Part shown: piece by piece, positions 9,426 to 16,652 of the stretch
How positions within the stretch are numbered: position 1 is the stretch's first letter
Layout of the letters: each line of letters opens with the position of its first letter
Origin: Stagnimonas sp965279705
Lineage (GTDB): Bacteria; Pseudomonadota; Gammaproteobacteria; Nevskiales; Nevskiaceae
NCBI GenBank assembly: GCA_965279705.1
Contig: OZ257257.1
Coordinates: 186,001-250,000 of the forward strand
Direction of reading: 5' to 3'
DNA length: 64,000 bases
Made by a program: the position numbers and the translations under genes
Notes under the pieces: model-generated
The model's database searches: none
What the model was told of the DNA's origin: nothing
Seen by the model: only the letters and a program-made list of their open reading frames with translations

Positions 9426-11384
9426 TTACGGCGTTGGGTTGAGTGCCGCCGGCTCTACCGGCGGCAGCCAGTTGTTGGCGCGCACGGCCTTCTTGGTTTC
9501 GAGCCACTGATAGACGCCGACGTGAAACAGGATGCGCTGCACGTAGGTGCGGGTCTCGTTGAAGGGGATGTTCTCGATCCAGATGTCCGCATCCATCGTC
9601 GCCGCCGGACGCCAGCGCTTCACGGCATTGAAGCCGGCGTTGTAGGCCGCGAGCGCCATCTGCCAGCGGCCGTCGGATTTATCCAGCACCTCGCGCAGGT
9701 GCAGCGCGCCGAGCGGCACGTTGACGGCTGGGTCTTTCAGCGATTCGGCGGCGGGTGCGGGCTGACCGGCTGCCTTGGCGGTCATCGCGGCGGTGCCCGG
9801 CAGCATCTGCAGCAGGCCGAGCGCGCCGGCGCTGGAGGTGGCGTCGGGCTTGAAAGCGCTCTCCTTGCGCATCACGCCATACAGCCATTGCACCGGGATG
9901 CCTGCCGCATCGGCAGACTGCTTTACCAAGTCGGCATAGGGGCGCGGGAACAGCACATCGAGATCGCGGAACAGACCGAGCTTGGTGGCGGTGACGATGG
10001 CTTGGTCATGCCAGCCCAGTGCGGCGGCTTCGCGCACCAGCGCGGGTTTGGCCTCGGTCGGCACGGCGTCGATGGCATCGGCCCATTCCAGCGAGGCGAT
10101 GGATTTGAAGCCCGCCTGCCAGGCCTCGCTGGCGCGCACGAAGGCGGGCGTGGCGTCGAGCGCCAGACGCTGCTCTGGCGTGACCGGCTTGGGCTCGTTG
10201 ATCGGCGTCCAGCCCTTGCCGGTGCGCCAGGCGGCGAGCAGGCCGTAGGTGTCGTTTTCTTTAGCGAGGCGGCTGTAGCGCACGAAGGCTTCGCCTTTCT
10301 GGCCTAGGGCCTCGAGCGCGCGGGCGTTCCAATAGCGCCAGCGCGGTTGCTCGCTCATGGCATCGGGCAGCAGCGACAGCCAGTTGAAGGCCTGGTTCCA
10401 GTCGCCCGCCCACAGCGCGGCGCGGATGCGCCACTCGTAGCTGCGCTCATCCATCAGCGTTTCCGGCACCTGATGGAACAGCGGTACGGCGCTGGTATCG
10501 CGGTCCCAGGCCAGTGCCAGGGCGGTGTTGCGCTGCAAAGTCTGCGTCTGCACCGGCGAGAGTTTCTGTGCGGCCGCAACGGCATCCAGCAGCGCCGCCG
10601 CTTCGCGTGGGGATCGGCGCGCCCAGCGCATCCAGGTATCGGCGAGGCCGTCGCTGTCCAAGAGTTGGGGGGCACCTTCGGCCAGTGCCGTGAACTCGGC
10701 GGCCGGTGTGGTGATCTGTCGCATCCAGGCCTCGAAGCGTGGGCGGCGCTCGGCGGGCAGATCGGCAAGCAGCGCGCGAGCGCGGTTGACGTCGCCATCG
10801 AGCAGTCGCGCCCGCACGCGGCGCTCGATGAGGGCCTGGGTATAGAGCGGCTGGGTCTTCAACCAGCCCAGCGCTCCGTTGCAGGCCTCGGGCAGGGTGT
10901 CTTCAGCCAGCCAGCGGTCGGCGATCTCCTGCGCCAGCGTGGCGGTATCGCCACTGGCGCGGCGGGCGTCGAGCTTCTGGCAGCGCAGATCGTCGTTGGC
11001 GACGCTGTCGCGCCAGAGGGCGAGAAACGCCGTCCACTCGCCACGCCCGGCAGTGGCCGCGAGCAAGGCACGACGCAAGTCGCGGACGTGGGCGACATCG
11101 CCAGCGTTCTCGAGATAGCCGCGGGCGGCGCTCTCGGCTTCGGCATCACCGCCGGCCAAGCCCATGCGCAGCCGCGCGGCCACCAGCCAGGGGTAGAGCG
11201 GATACCCGCGCAGGGCGTCAGTGTCACCACTGGTGTCGAATGTGGGTGCGGCGTAGGCAGCCGCAAAGGCGCTGCGGGCGTCGGCCTCCTGTGCGAGCGT
11301 GGTGGCGGGCAACAGCACCAACAGCAGCGGTGCCAGACCGCGGAGCAGAGAGCGAGACAGGAGCATTTTCATCGACTTTTTCAC
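9426..11384 (-). CDS. slt: Soluble lytic murein transglycosylase (Slt70 type)
   Basis: Periplasmic enzyme that cleaves peptidoglycan glycan strands with formation of 1,6-anhydro-muramyl ends. The 652-residue precursor has a signal peptide ending near TTLAQ. A long alpha-superhelical, Ala/Leu-rich region follows, then the lysozyme-like catalytic domain. In it GVMRKESAF holds the catalytic Glu (about residue 505), followed by SAGALGLLQMLP and ALAAYNAG. Length and domain order match Slt70. It is the first gene of an slt-cca operon. A second ATG lies five codons in; either start leaves the signal peptide intact. Confidence 0.93.
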   Translation of the reverse strand: MKKSMKMLLSRSLLRGLAPLLLVLLPATTLAQEADARSAFAAAYAAPTFDTSGDTDALRGYPLYPWLVAARLRMGLAGGDAEAESAARGYLENAGDVAHVRDLRRALLAATAGRGEWTAFLALWRDSVANDDLRCQKLDARRASGDTATLAQEIADRWLAEDTLPEACNGALGWLKTQPLYTQALIERRVRARLLDGDVNRARALLADLPAERRPRFEAWMRQITTPAAEFTALAEGAPQLLDSDGLADTWMRWARRSPREAAALLDAVAAAQKLSPVQTQTLQRNTALALAWDRDTSAVPLFHQVPETLMDERSYEWRIRAALWAGDWNQAFNWLSLLPDAMSEQPRWRYWNARALEALGQKGEAFVRYSRLAKENDTYGLLAAWRTGKGWTPINEPKPVTPEQRLALDATPAFVRASEAWQAGFKSIASLEWADAIDAVPTEAKPALVREAAALGWHDQAIVTATKLGLFRDLDVLFPRPYADLVKQSADAAGIPVQWLYGVMRKESAFKPDATSSAGALGLLQMLPGTAAMTAKAAGQPAPAAESLKDPAVNVPLGALHLREVLDKSDGRWQMALAAYNAGFNAVKRWRPAATMDADIWIENIPFNETRTYVQRILFHVGVYQWLETKKAVRANNWLPPVEPAALNPTP

Positions 11385-11437
11385 TTAGGATTCACGCTCA
11401 TTGCATTGTAGGTGGCTAGAGCGTGTTGGAATCTTTG

Positions 11438-12238
11438 ATGTTGCAACAGCTGGTCATCTTCGCGGTTACCGGTGCTGCCGCTGGCGTGCTCGCCGGGCTT
11501 TTCGGTGTCGGCGGCGGGCTGATCATGGTGCCGGCACTGGCCTTCGTGCTGCCGCATCAGGGCGTCTCGCCAGACATCGTGATGCAGGTAGCCATCGGCA
11601 CCTCTCTGGCGGTGATCGGCATCACCTCGCTGTCGTCCACCCGCGCCCACCACAAGCGCGGCGGCGTGCGCTGGGATGTGCTGAAAGGCTTTGCGCCCGG
11701 TCTGGCACTCGGCGCATTGGGCGGCGCCTTCGTCGCCCATCTGCTCAAGGGCCGGACGCTGGAAATCATCGTCGGCGTCGGCGCGCTGTTGATCGCACTG
11801 CAGATGCTGCGCGCCGCGCCGCAGGCCATTAGCGACAGCCGCATTCCGCCACCGCCCCTGCCGGAACTGCTGGCAGTGGGCGGGCTCATCGGCGTGTTGT
11901 CAGCCTTGGTGGGGATCGGCGGTGGCTCGCTGTCGGTGCCGTATCTGGCCGCACGGCGGTTGCCGATGGTGCAGGCCGTGGGATCGGCGGCGGCAGGCGG
12001 CATTCCCATTGCCTGGGGTGGGGCACTGGGCTTCGTGTTGAGCGGCAAGGACGTTACTGGTCTACCGGGCCTGCATCTGGGCTACATCAGCCTGGCCGGG
12101 TTTGCGGGCTTGGCCGCGTTTAGCGTGCTGACAGCCCCGTGGGGCGCGCGCATGGCGCATCAATGGCCGGCGCGGCGGCTCAAGCAGGCGTTTGCGGCAT
12201 TGCTTGCCTGCATCGGCCTGCTGATGCTATTGCGCTGA
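11438..12238 (+). CDS. TauE/SafE-type sulfite or sulfonate exporter family membrane protein
   Basis: An inner-membrane protein of about 266 residues with eight likely membrane segments. It carries the internal duplication typical of the family: GVLAGLFGVGGGLIMVPAL near the N-terminus and LSALVGIGGGSLSVPYLAARR in the second half. Related proteins export sulfite, sulfoacetate or other C1-C2 anions. The substrate here is not shown, but ATP sulfurylase lies 460 bases downstream, which fits sulfur metabolism loosely. I prefer the ATG at 11438, with TTGGA seven bases before it, over the in-frame GTG at 11423. It is divergent from slt. Confidence 0.88.
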   Translation: MLQQLVIFAVTGAAAGVLAGLFGVGGGLIMVPALAFVLPHQGVSPDIVMQVAIGTSLAVIGITSLSSTRAHHKRGGVRWDVLKGFAPGLALGALGGAFVAHLLKGRTLEIIVGVGALLIALQMLRAAPQAISDSRIPPPPLPELLAVGGLIGVLSALVGIGGGSLSVPYLAARRLPMVQAVGSAAAGGIPIAWGGALGFVLSGKDVTGLPGLHLGYISLAGFAGLAAFSVLTAPWGARMAHQWPARRLKQAFAALLACIGLLMLLR

Positions 12239-12240
12239 CT

Positions 12241-12269
12241 CAGCCTTTCACCAGCCTTTCACCAGCCTT
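12241..12269. repeat. 11-bp direct repeat, two full copies and one partial
   Basis: CAGCCTTTCAC occurs at 12241-12251 and 12252-12262, followed by CAGCCTT. It overlaps the C-terminal codons and stop of the minus-strand small membrane protein. Copy number change would move that gene's reading end. Confidence 0.9.
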
Positions 12270-12574
12270 GTGCGCCGGGCCAGCATGGCGCTGCCGACCA
12301 CCATCATCCAGGCACCGATCAATCCGAGTGCCATGACGGCGGTGTCGGCGGTGTACAGACCGCTTTCGTTCGACAGACTGTTGCTGGGGTAGGAAGGCTG
12401 CGTGGTGAGAACCGCCACTTCGGTCGAGGCCGATGTTTCGACAAGTGCGGTTTCGCCTTGTGATGAAACGGCGATGGCTTCGCTGCCCATCGCCATGCCG
12501 GATTCGAATTGCATCGTGTGGCTCAAGTCGGCGTCGGCGGAAGAGGTCCATTTGGCAGTGGCGGTTTGCAACAT
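12248..12574 (-). CDS. Small protein with C-terminal membrane anchor, unknown function
   Basis: A 108-residue protein I do not recognise. It has no N-terminal signal; the first 75 residues are rich in Ser, Thr, Ala and Glu. One hydrophobic segment near the C-terminus (AVMALGLIGAWMMVVGSAM) is followed by a basic tail, ARRTRLVKGW. This layout resembles tail-anchored proteins or sorting-signal proteins, but no PEP or LPXTG box is present. AAGGGG six bases before the ATG makes the start convincing. An overlapping minus-strand frame (12240-12551) was rejected for lack of such a site. The end lies inside an 11-bp tandem repeat. Confidence 0.6.
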   Translation of the reverse strand: MLQTATAKWTSSADADLSHTMQFESGMAMGSEAIAVSSQGETALVETSASTEVAVLTTQPSYPSNSLSNESGLYTADTAVMALGLIGAWMMVVGSAMLARRTRLVKGW

Positions 12575-12701
12575 GTCGAACCCCTTAGGTTTTGATTAGA
12601 TGGGCGCACTTTGCGTCCTCAGCCTGAAGTCGCCATGAACCGCGCGGCACCCCGTCGAGACGATAAGATGACGGCTCCTGACGCCATAACCCAAACCGAA
12701 A

Positions 12702-13919
12702 ATGTCCAGCCTCGTTCGCCCTCACGGCGGTGGTCCGCTCAAGCCGCTGCTGCTCACCGATGCCGCTCTCGCCACTGAAAAAGCACGCGCCGCCAGCCTG
12801 CCACGGGTGACGGTCAGCTCCCGCGAGGCGGGTGATCTCATCATGTTGGGCATCGGCGGCTTCACGCCCCTGAAGGGCTTCATGAGTCAGGCCGACTGGC
12901 TGGCCGTGTGTGACACCATGCACACCGCTGCCGGCCTGTTCTGGCCGATCCCGGTAACGCTCTCCACCGACGAAACCACCGCTGCCGGCATCGCCATCGG
13001 CAGCGACGTCGCCCTGTTCGATGCCGAGCGCGGCGAAGTGCTGGCGACCATGACCGTCACCGAGAAATACGGCATCGACAAGTCACACGAATGCCAGCAG
13101 GTATTCAGGACCACCGATGCCGCGCATCCGGGCGTGAAGATGGTGATGGAGCAGGGCGCGGTGAATCTCGCCGGGCCCGTGAAGGTGCTGAGCGACGGCG
13201 GCTTCCCCAGCGAATACGGCAGCCTCTACCACACGCCGCTTCAGACCCGCGCGATCTTCGACGCCAAGGGCTGGAAGACGGTCGCAGCCTTCCAGACGCG
13301 CAACCCCATGCACCGCTCGCACGAGCATCTGGTGAAGATCGCCATCGAGACCATGGACGGCGTACTGATCCACTCGCTGCTCGGCAACCTGAAGCCTGGC
13401 GACATTCCCGCCGACGTGCGCAGCAAGGCCATCAGCGCCTTGATCGACCAGTACTTCGTGAAAGACACCGTGGTGCAGTCCGGCTACCCGCTCGACATGC
13501 GTTATGCCGGCCCGCGCGAGGCGCTGCTGCACGCGCTGTTCCGCCAGAACTACGGCTGCTCGCACCTGATCGTCGGCCGCGATCACGCCGGCGTGGGCGA
13601 CTACTACGGCCCGTTCGACGCGCAGAAGATCTTCGACGAGATTCCCGCCGATGCCCTTGAGACCAAGCCGCTGAAGATCGACTGGACCTTCTGGAGCTAC
13701 CGCACCGGCGGCATGGCCAGCGCCCGCACCTGTCCGGGCGATGCCAAGGATCACCTGCTGATCTCCGGCACCAAGCTGCGCAAGATGCTGAGCGAAGGCG
13801 ACGAGGTGCCGGTGGAGTTCTCACGGCCGGAAGTGCTGGCGATCCTGCGCGAGTACTACGCCGGGCTCGAAGAAGGCCAGAAGGTGAAAGTCGAGCTGAA
13901 GGGCCACTCCGCACGCTGA
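12702..13919 (+). CDS. sat: Sulfate adenylyltransferase (ATP sulfurylase), homo-oligomeric type
   Basis: Converts sulfate and ATP to adenosine 5'-phosphosulfate and pyrophosphate, or runs in reverse in sulfur oxidisers. The 405-residue protein has the N-terminal PUA-like domain (PHGGGPLKPLLL; GGFTPLKGFM). The catalytic domain carries QTRNPMHRSHE (the QxRNP and HxxH motifs, about 195-205), GRDHAGVGDYYGPFDAQ, and the C-terminal SGTKLRKML with a short tail. This is the Sat type, not the CysDN heterodimer. No reductase or kinase genes for the pathway are adjacent. A perfect inverted repeat follows the gene. Confidence 0.95.
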   Translation: MSSLVRPHGGGPLKPLLLTDAALATEKARAASLPRVTVSSREAGDLIMLGIGGFTPLKGFMSQADWLAVCDTMHTAAGLFWPIPVTLSTDETTAAGIAIGSDVALFDAERGEVLATMTVTEKYGIDKSHECQQVFRTTDAAHPGVKMVMEQGAVNLAGPVKVLSDGGFPSEYGSLYHTPLQTRAIFDAKGWKTVAAFQTRNPMHRSHEHLVKIAIETMDGVLIHSLLGNLKPGDIPADVRSKAISALIDQYFVKDTVVQSGYPLDMRYAGPREALLHALFRQNYGCSHLIVGRDHAGVGDYYGPFDAQKIFDEIPADALETKPLKIDWTFWSYRTGGMASARTCPGDAKDHLLISGTKLRKMLSEGDEVPVEFSRPEVLAILREYYAGLEEGQKVKVELKGHSAR

Positions 13920-13942
13920 TGCGGTGCTGGCTTCAAGGTATC

Positions 13943-13976
13943 GCGGGGCTTTAGACAAGAACCACTAAAGCCCCGC
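13943..13976. terminator. Perfect 12-bp inverted repeat downstream of sat
   Basis: GCGGGGCTTTAG and its exact reverse complement CTAAAGCCCCGC are separated by a 10-base loop. The right arm is followed by AAAA, not by T residues, so it is a strong hairpin but not a classical intrinsic terminator. Confidence 0.5.
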
Positions 13977-14059
13977 AAAACGCCCCCGTTGCTTGGACTG
14001 CCGCCCGAGTGCCTCGCTACACTGCGCGCCTTCGCCTGCATCGCATTAGGGATTCGACG

Positions 14060-15322
14060 ATGACGCTCGTAACGCGCAACTTGATGACGCTCACCGCAGG
14101 CCTGTTGGCCGCTGCTGCCAGCACCGTGCACGCCCAGCCGCGTGTGAACGCGCCGGGAAGTACCCAGACCTTTGCCGCCCTCAGCAGTGGCGAGGCGCAG
14201 GCCAACCGCACCGCCGAGCTGCTGGCTGCCACACAGCAGCGCAATTTCACGCCCACCTACACCAGCAATCCGGCCATGAACCGGTTGGGCGAGAGCTTCA
14301 CCGTCACGCGCCAGACGCAGAGCGACAACACGATGCTGGCCAAGGCAGCACCGATGCCGATGCCGCAGGCCACGCAGTACACCGCCACCAGCACCTACAC
14401 CAGCAACGTGCCGCCACCCGTTTCGGGCTATGCGATGCCGGCCGGCAGCAACATCATCCCCGCCATGCCGGATGCCCGCGCAGGCGAGTGCTTCGCGCTG
14501 GTGAAAATGCCCGAGCGCTTCAACACCTATCAGAAGGAATACGAAGTGCGCGCCGCCAGCGAGCGCATCGAGACCACACCGCCGCGTTACGAGAACGTCA
14601 CCGAGCAGTTCGTCGCGCAGGAGGCCTACGAGCGCGTGGAGGTCGTGCCGGCGCAGTTCCGCATGGTGACCGAGCAGGTCGAAGTGGCGGCACCGTCGTC
14701 GCGCTATGTCTCCAGCGAGCCCGTCTACGAAACCATCACCGAGCAGGTGCTGGAGCAACCGGCCCGCACCTCCTGGAAACTCGGCCGCGGCCCGGTTGAG
14801 CGCATCGACAACGCCACCGGCGACATCATGTGCCTGGTCGAAGAGCCGGCCATCTACAAGAACGTGACGCGCCGCGTGCTCAAGGCCCCGGCCGAAGCGC
14901 GCGAGGTCAGCGTGCCCGGCCAATACACCACCGTCACTCGCCGTGTGCTGGAACGCCCCGCCGAAGTGCGCCGCGTGGTGGTGCCCGAGCAACTCGCCAC
15001 CCGCACGGTGCGCCGTCAGGTCGAGCCGGGCGCGATGCGCCGCATCCCCATCCCCGCGCAGCTCGCCACCACTACCGTGCGCGAGCTGGCAGAGCCCTCG
15101 CGGCTGGAGTGGCGCAGCGTGCTGTGCGAAACCAACATGACCACCGGCAACATCCAGCGCGTGCAGTCAGCGCTCATGCGCGAGGGCTTCAACCCCGGCC
15201 CGGTCGATGGCCGCCTCAACAGCCAGACCATCAGCGCCCTCAACGCCTACCAGCGCGCGCGCAACCTCCCGGAAGACCGTTACCTCAATATGGAAACTGT
15301 GCGGGCATTGGGCGTGATGTAA
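14060..15322 (+). CDS. Exported repeat protein with C-terminal peptidoglycan-binding domain
   Basis: A 420-residue envelope protein. After a signal peptide (TLTAGLLAAAASTVHAQ) comes a Thr/Ala-rich region. About 240 residues of imperfect repeats follow, of the kind RYENVTEQFV, QFRMVTEQV, YETITEQVLEQPA, YKNVTRRVLKAPAE and YTTVTRRVLERPAE, giving a beta-repeat rod. The last 65 residues match a peptidoglycan_binding_1 domain (VQSALMREGFNPGPVDG, QTISALNAYQRARNLP). Cys residues occur in the repeat region (CFALVKMP, CLVEEP, VLCETN). It probably links the cell wall to the outer membrane or another partner. The ATG at 14060 follows TAGGGATTCGACG; the earlier in-frame ATG lacks a signal peptide context. 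A strong terminator follows. Confidence 0.8.
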   Translation: MTLVTRNLMTLTAGLLAAAASTVHAQPRVNAPGSTQTFAALSSGEAQANRTAELLAATQQRNFTPTYTSNPAMNRLGESFTVTRQTQSDNTMLAKAAPMPMPQATQYTATSTYTSNVPPPVSGYAMPAGSNIIPAMPDARAGECFALVKMPERFNTYQKEYEVRAASERIETTPPRYENVTEQFVAQEAYERVEVVPAQFRMVTEQVEVAAPSSRYVSSEPVYETITEQVLEQPARTSWKLGRGPVERIDNATGDIMCLVEEPAIYKNVTRRVLKAPAEAREVSVPGQYTTVTRRVLERPAEVRRVVVPEQLATRTVRRQVEPGAMRRIPIPAQLATTTVRELAEPSRLEWRSVLCETNMTTGNIQRVQSALMREGFNPGPVDGRLNSQTISALNAYQRARNLPEDRYLNMETVRALGVM

Positions 15323-15342
15323 ACACGCTGCGCCACACCCAG

Positions 15343-15369
15343 AGCCCCGCCTTCGAGCGGGGCTTTTTT
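15343..15369 (+). terminator. Rho-independent terminator after the repeat protein
   Basis: AGCCCCGC / GCGGGGCT stem, loop CTTCGA, then a run of T residues. Its end touches the stop codon of the convergent tesA gene. Confidence 0.88.
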
Positions 15370-15979
15370 ATGGCTTCAGCAAAGGCTTCAGCGTCGGCCA
15401 AACCGCATCCAGCAGCGCCGGCTGCGCCCCTGCGGTGGGGTGAATGCCGTCGTCCTGAAACTGCGTCGGGTCGGTGACGATCGGCATCAGGAAGAACGGC
15501 ATCAGCGTCGCTTTGCGTGCAGCAGCTACCTCACCGAACGCGCGGGTGAACTGCGCGGTATAGGCCGCGCCGTAGTTGCTGGGGATGCGCATCTCGAACA
15601 CCACCGTCTGCGCCTTTTTGGCCTGGGCCATTGCCACCAGCTTTTGTAGATTGCCTTTCATCTGTGCCACCGGCTGGCCACGCAAGCCGTCGTTGGCACC
15701 GAGTTCGATCAGAACAATGGCGGGTTTGTGCTTGTCCAAAGCCGCAGGCAGGCGGCTCAAGCCACCGGCCGTGGTGTCGCCAGAGATCGAGGCATTGACC
15801 ACGCGGTAGTCGTGACCTTGATCTTTCAGCCGCCGCGCCAATAAAGAGACCCAGCCCTGTTCAGCACTGATGCCGTAGCCTGCCGACAGCGAATCACCCA
15901 GCACCAAAATCACCGGCATCTCGGCGGCGCGAGCCCCGAAGCTGACCACACACAGCAACAATACCTGCAAGATTTTCAT
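15368..15979 (-). CDS. tesA: TesA-type arylesterase / thioesterase I / lysophospholipase
   Basis: A periplasmic SGNH hydrolase of 203 residues acting on acyl esters and thioesters. It has a signal peptide (MKILQVLLLCVVSFGARA). The four family blocks follow: GDSLSAGYG with the nucleophile Ser, SISGDTTAGG, IELGANDGLRG with Gly and Asn, and the catalytic DGIHPTAG Asp/His pair. It is divergent from an ABC transporter gene, the same arrangement as tesA and ybbA in Escherichia coli. The two start codons overlap in the four bases CATG (15977-15980), so each promoter must lie within the other gene. Confidence 0.93.
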   Translation of the reverse strand: MKILQVLLLCVVSFGARAAEMPVILVLGDSLSAGYGISAEQGWVSLLARRLKDQGHDYRVVNASISGDTTAGGLSRLPAALDKHKPAIVLIELGANDGLRGQPVAQMKGNLQKLVAMAQAKKAQTVVFEMRIPSNYGAAYTAQFTRAFGEVAAARKATLMPFFLMPIVTDPTQFQDDGIHPTAGAQPALLDAVWPTLKPLLKP

Positions 15980-16652
15980 GACCTCTGCCATCCAAGTTGT
16001 GGGCCTCACCAAGTCGGTGAAAAGCGCCGATGCGAGCCAGCCGCTCGTAATCCTAAAAGACGTGTCGCTCACCATCGAAGCCGGCGAGAGTGTCGCCATT
16101 GTCGGTGCCAGCGGCTCGGGCAAGACCACCCTGCTCTCGCTGCTGGCCGGTTTGGACACGCCAACTGCGGGAACGATCCATCTCGACGGCTTACCCGTGC
16201 ATGACCAGGACGAAGACTCGCGTGCTGCGCTTCGGGCCGGGCGGGTCGGCTTCGTGTTCCAGTCATTCCAGTTGCTGAGCGGCTTCACCGCACTCGAAAA
16301 CGTGATGCTGCCCTGCGAACTCGCGGGGCAGAAAGATGCCCGAGCCAAGGCCACCACCGCGCTTACCGCCGTGGGCCTGGGCGAGCGGCTCGGCCACTAC
16401 CCGCAGCAACTCTCGGGCGGCGAGCAGCAGCGCGTCGCACTTGCGCGCGCGTTCGCAGGCGAGCCGAAAATCCTGTTCGCCGACGAACCCACCGGCAATC
16501 TCGATACCGCTACCGGCGGCCGCATCGTCGATCAATTGTTCGCACTCAACAGCGAGCGTCAGGCCACGTTGATTCTGGTGACGCACGACGCACAGCTGGC
16601 CGCGCGTTGCAGCCGCGTGCTGACGCTACGGGATGGCCGCCTCGATGCGTGA
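15978..16652 (+). CDS. ABC transporter ATP-binding protein (YbbA/LolD-like)
   Basis: The ATPase subunit of a MacB/LolCDE-class transporter. The 224 residues include Walker A GASGSGKTTL (about residues 42-51), Q-loop VFQSFQLL, signature LSGGEQQRVALARAF, Walker B ILFADEPTGNLD and the switch His of LVTHDAQ. It is followed, with a short overlap, by its FtsX-type permease. The permease has two four-helix-like blocks, and the pairing next to tesA matches E. coli ybbA-ybbP. The substrate is unknown; transporters of this group usually act mechanically on lipids or lipoproteins or in export. Confidence 0.93.
   Translation: MTSAIQVVGLTKSVKSADASQPLVILKDVSLTIEAGESVAIVGASGSGKTTLLSLLAGLDTPTAGTIHLDGLPVHDQDEDSRAALRAGRVGFVFQSFQLLSGFTALENVMLPCELAGQKDARAKATTALTAVGLGERLGHYPQQLSGGEQQRVALARAFAGEPKILFADEPTGNLDTATGGRIVDQLFALNSERQATLILVTHDAQLAARCSRVLTLRDGRLDA

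Noticed and set aside
12240..12551. Alternative 103-residue minus-strand frame overlapping the small membrane protein
   Set aside because: It has no ribosome binding site, while the other frame has AAGGGG at good spacing and a tail anchor.
13091..13660. Plus-strand 189-codon frame inside sat
   Set aside because: It is Arg-rich out-of-frame translation of sat with no start signal.
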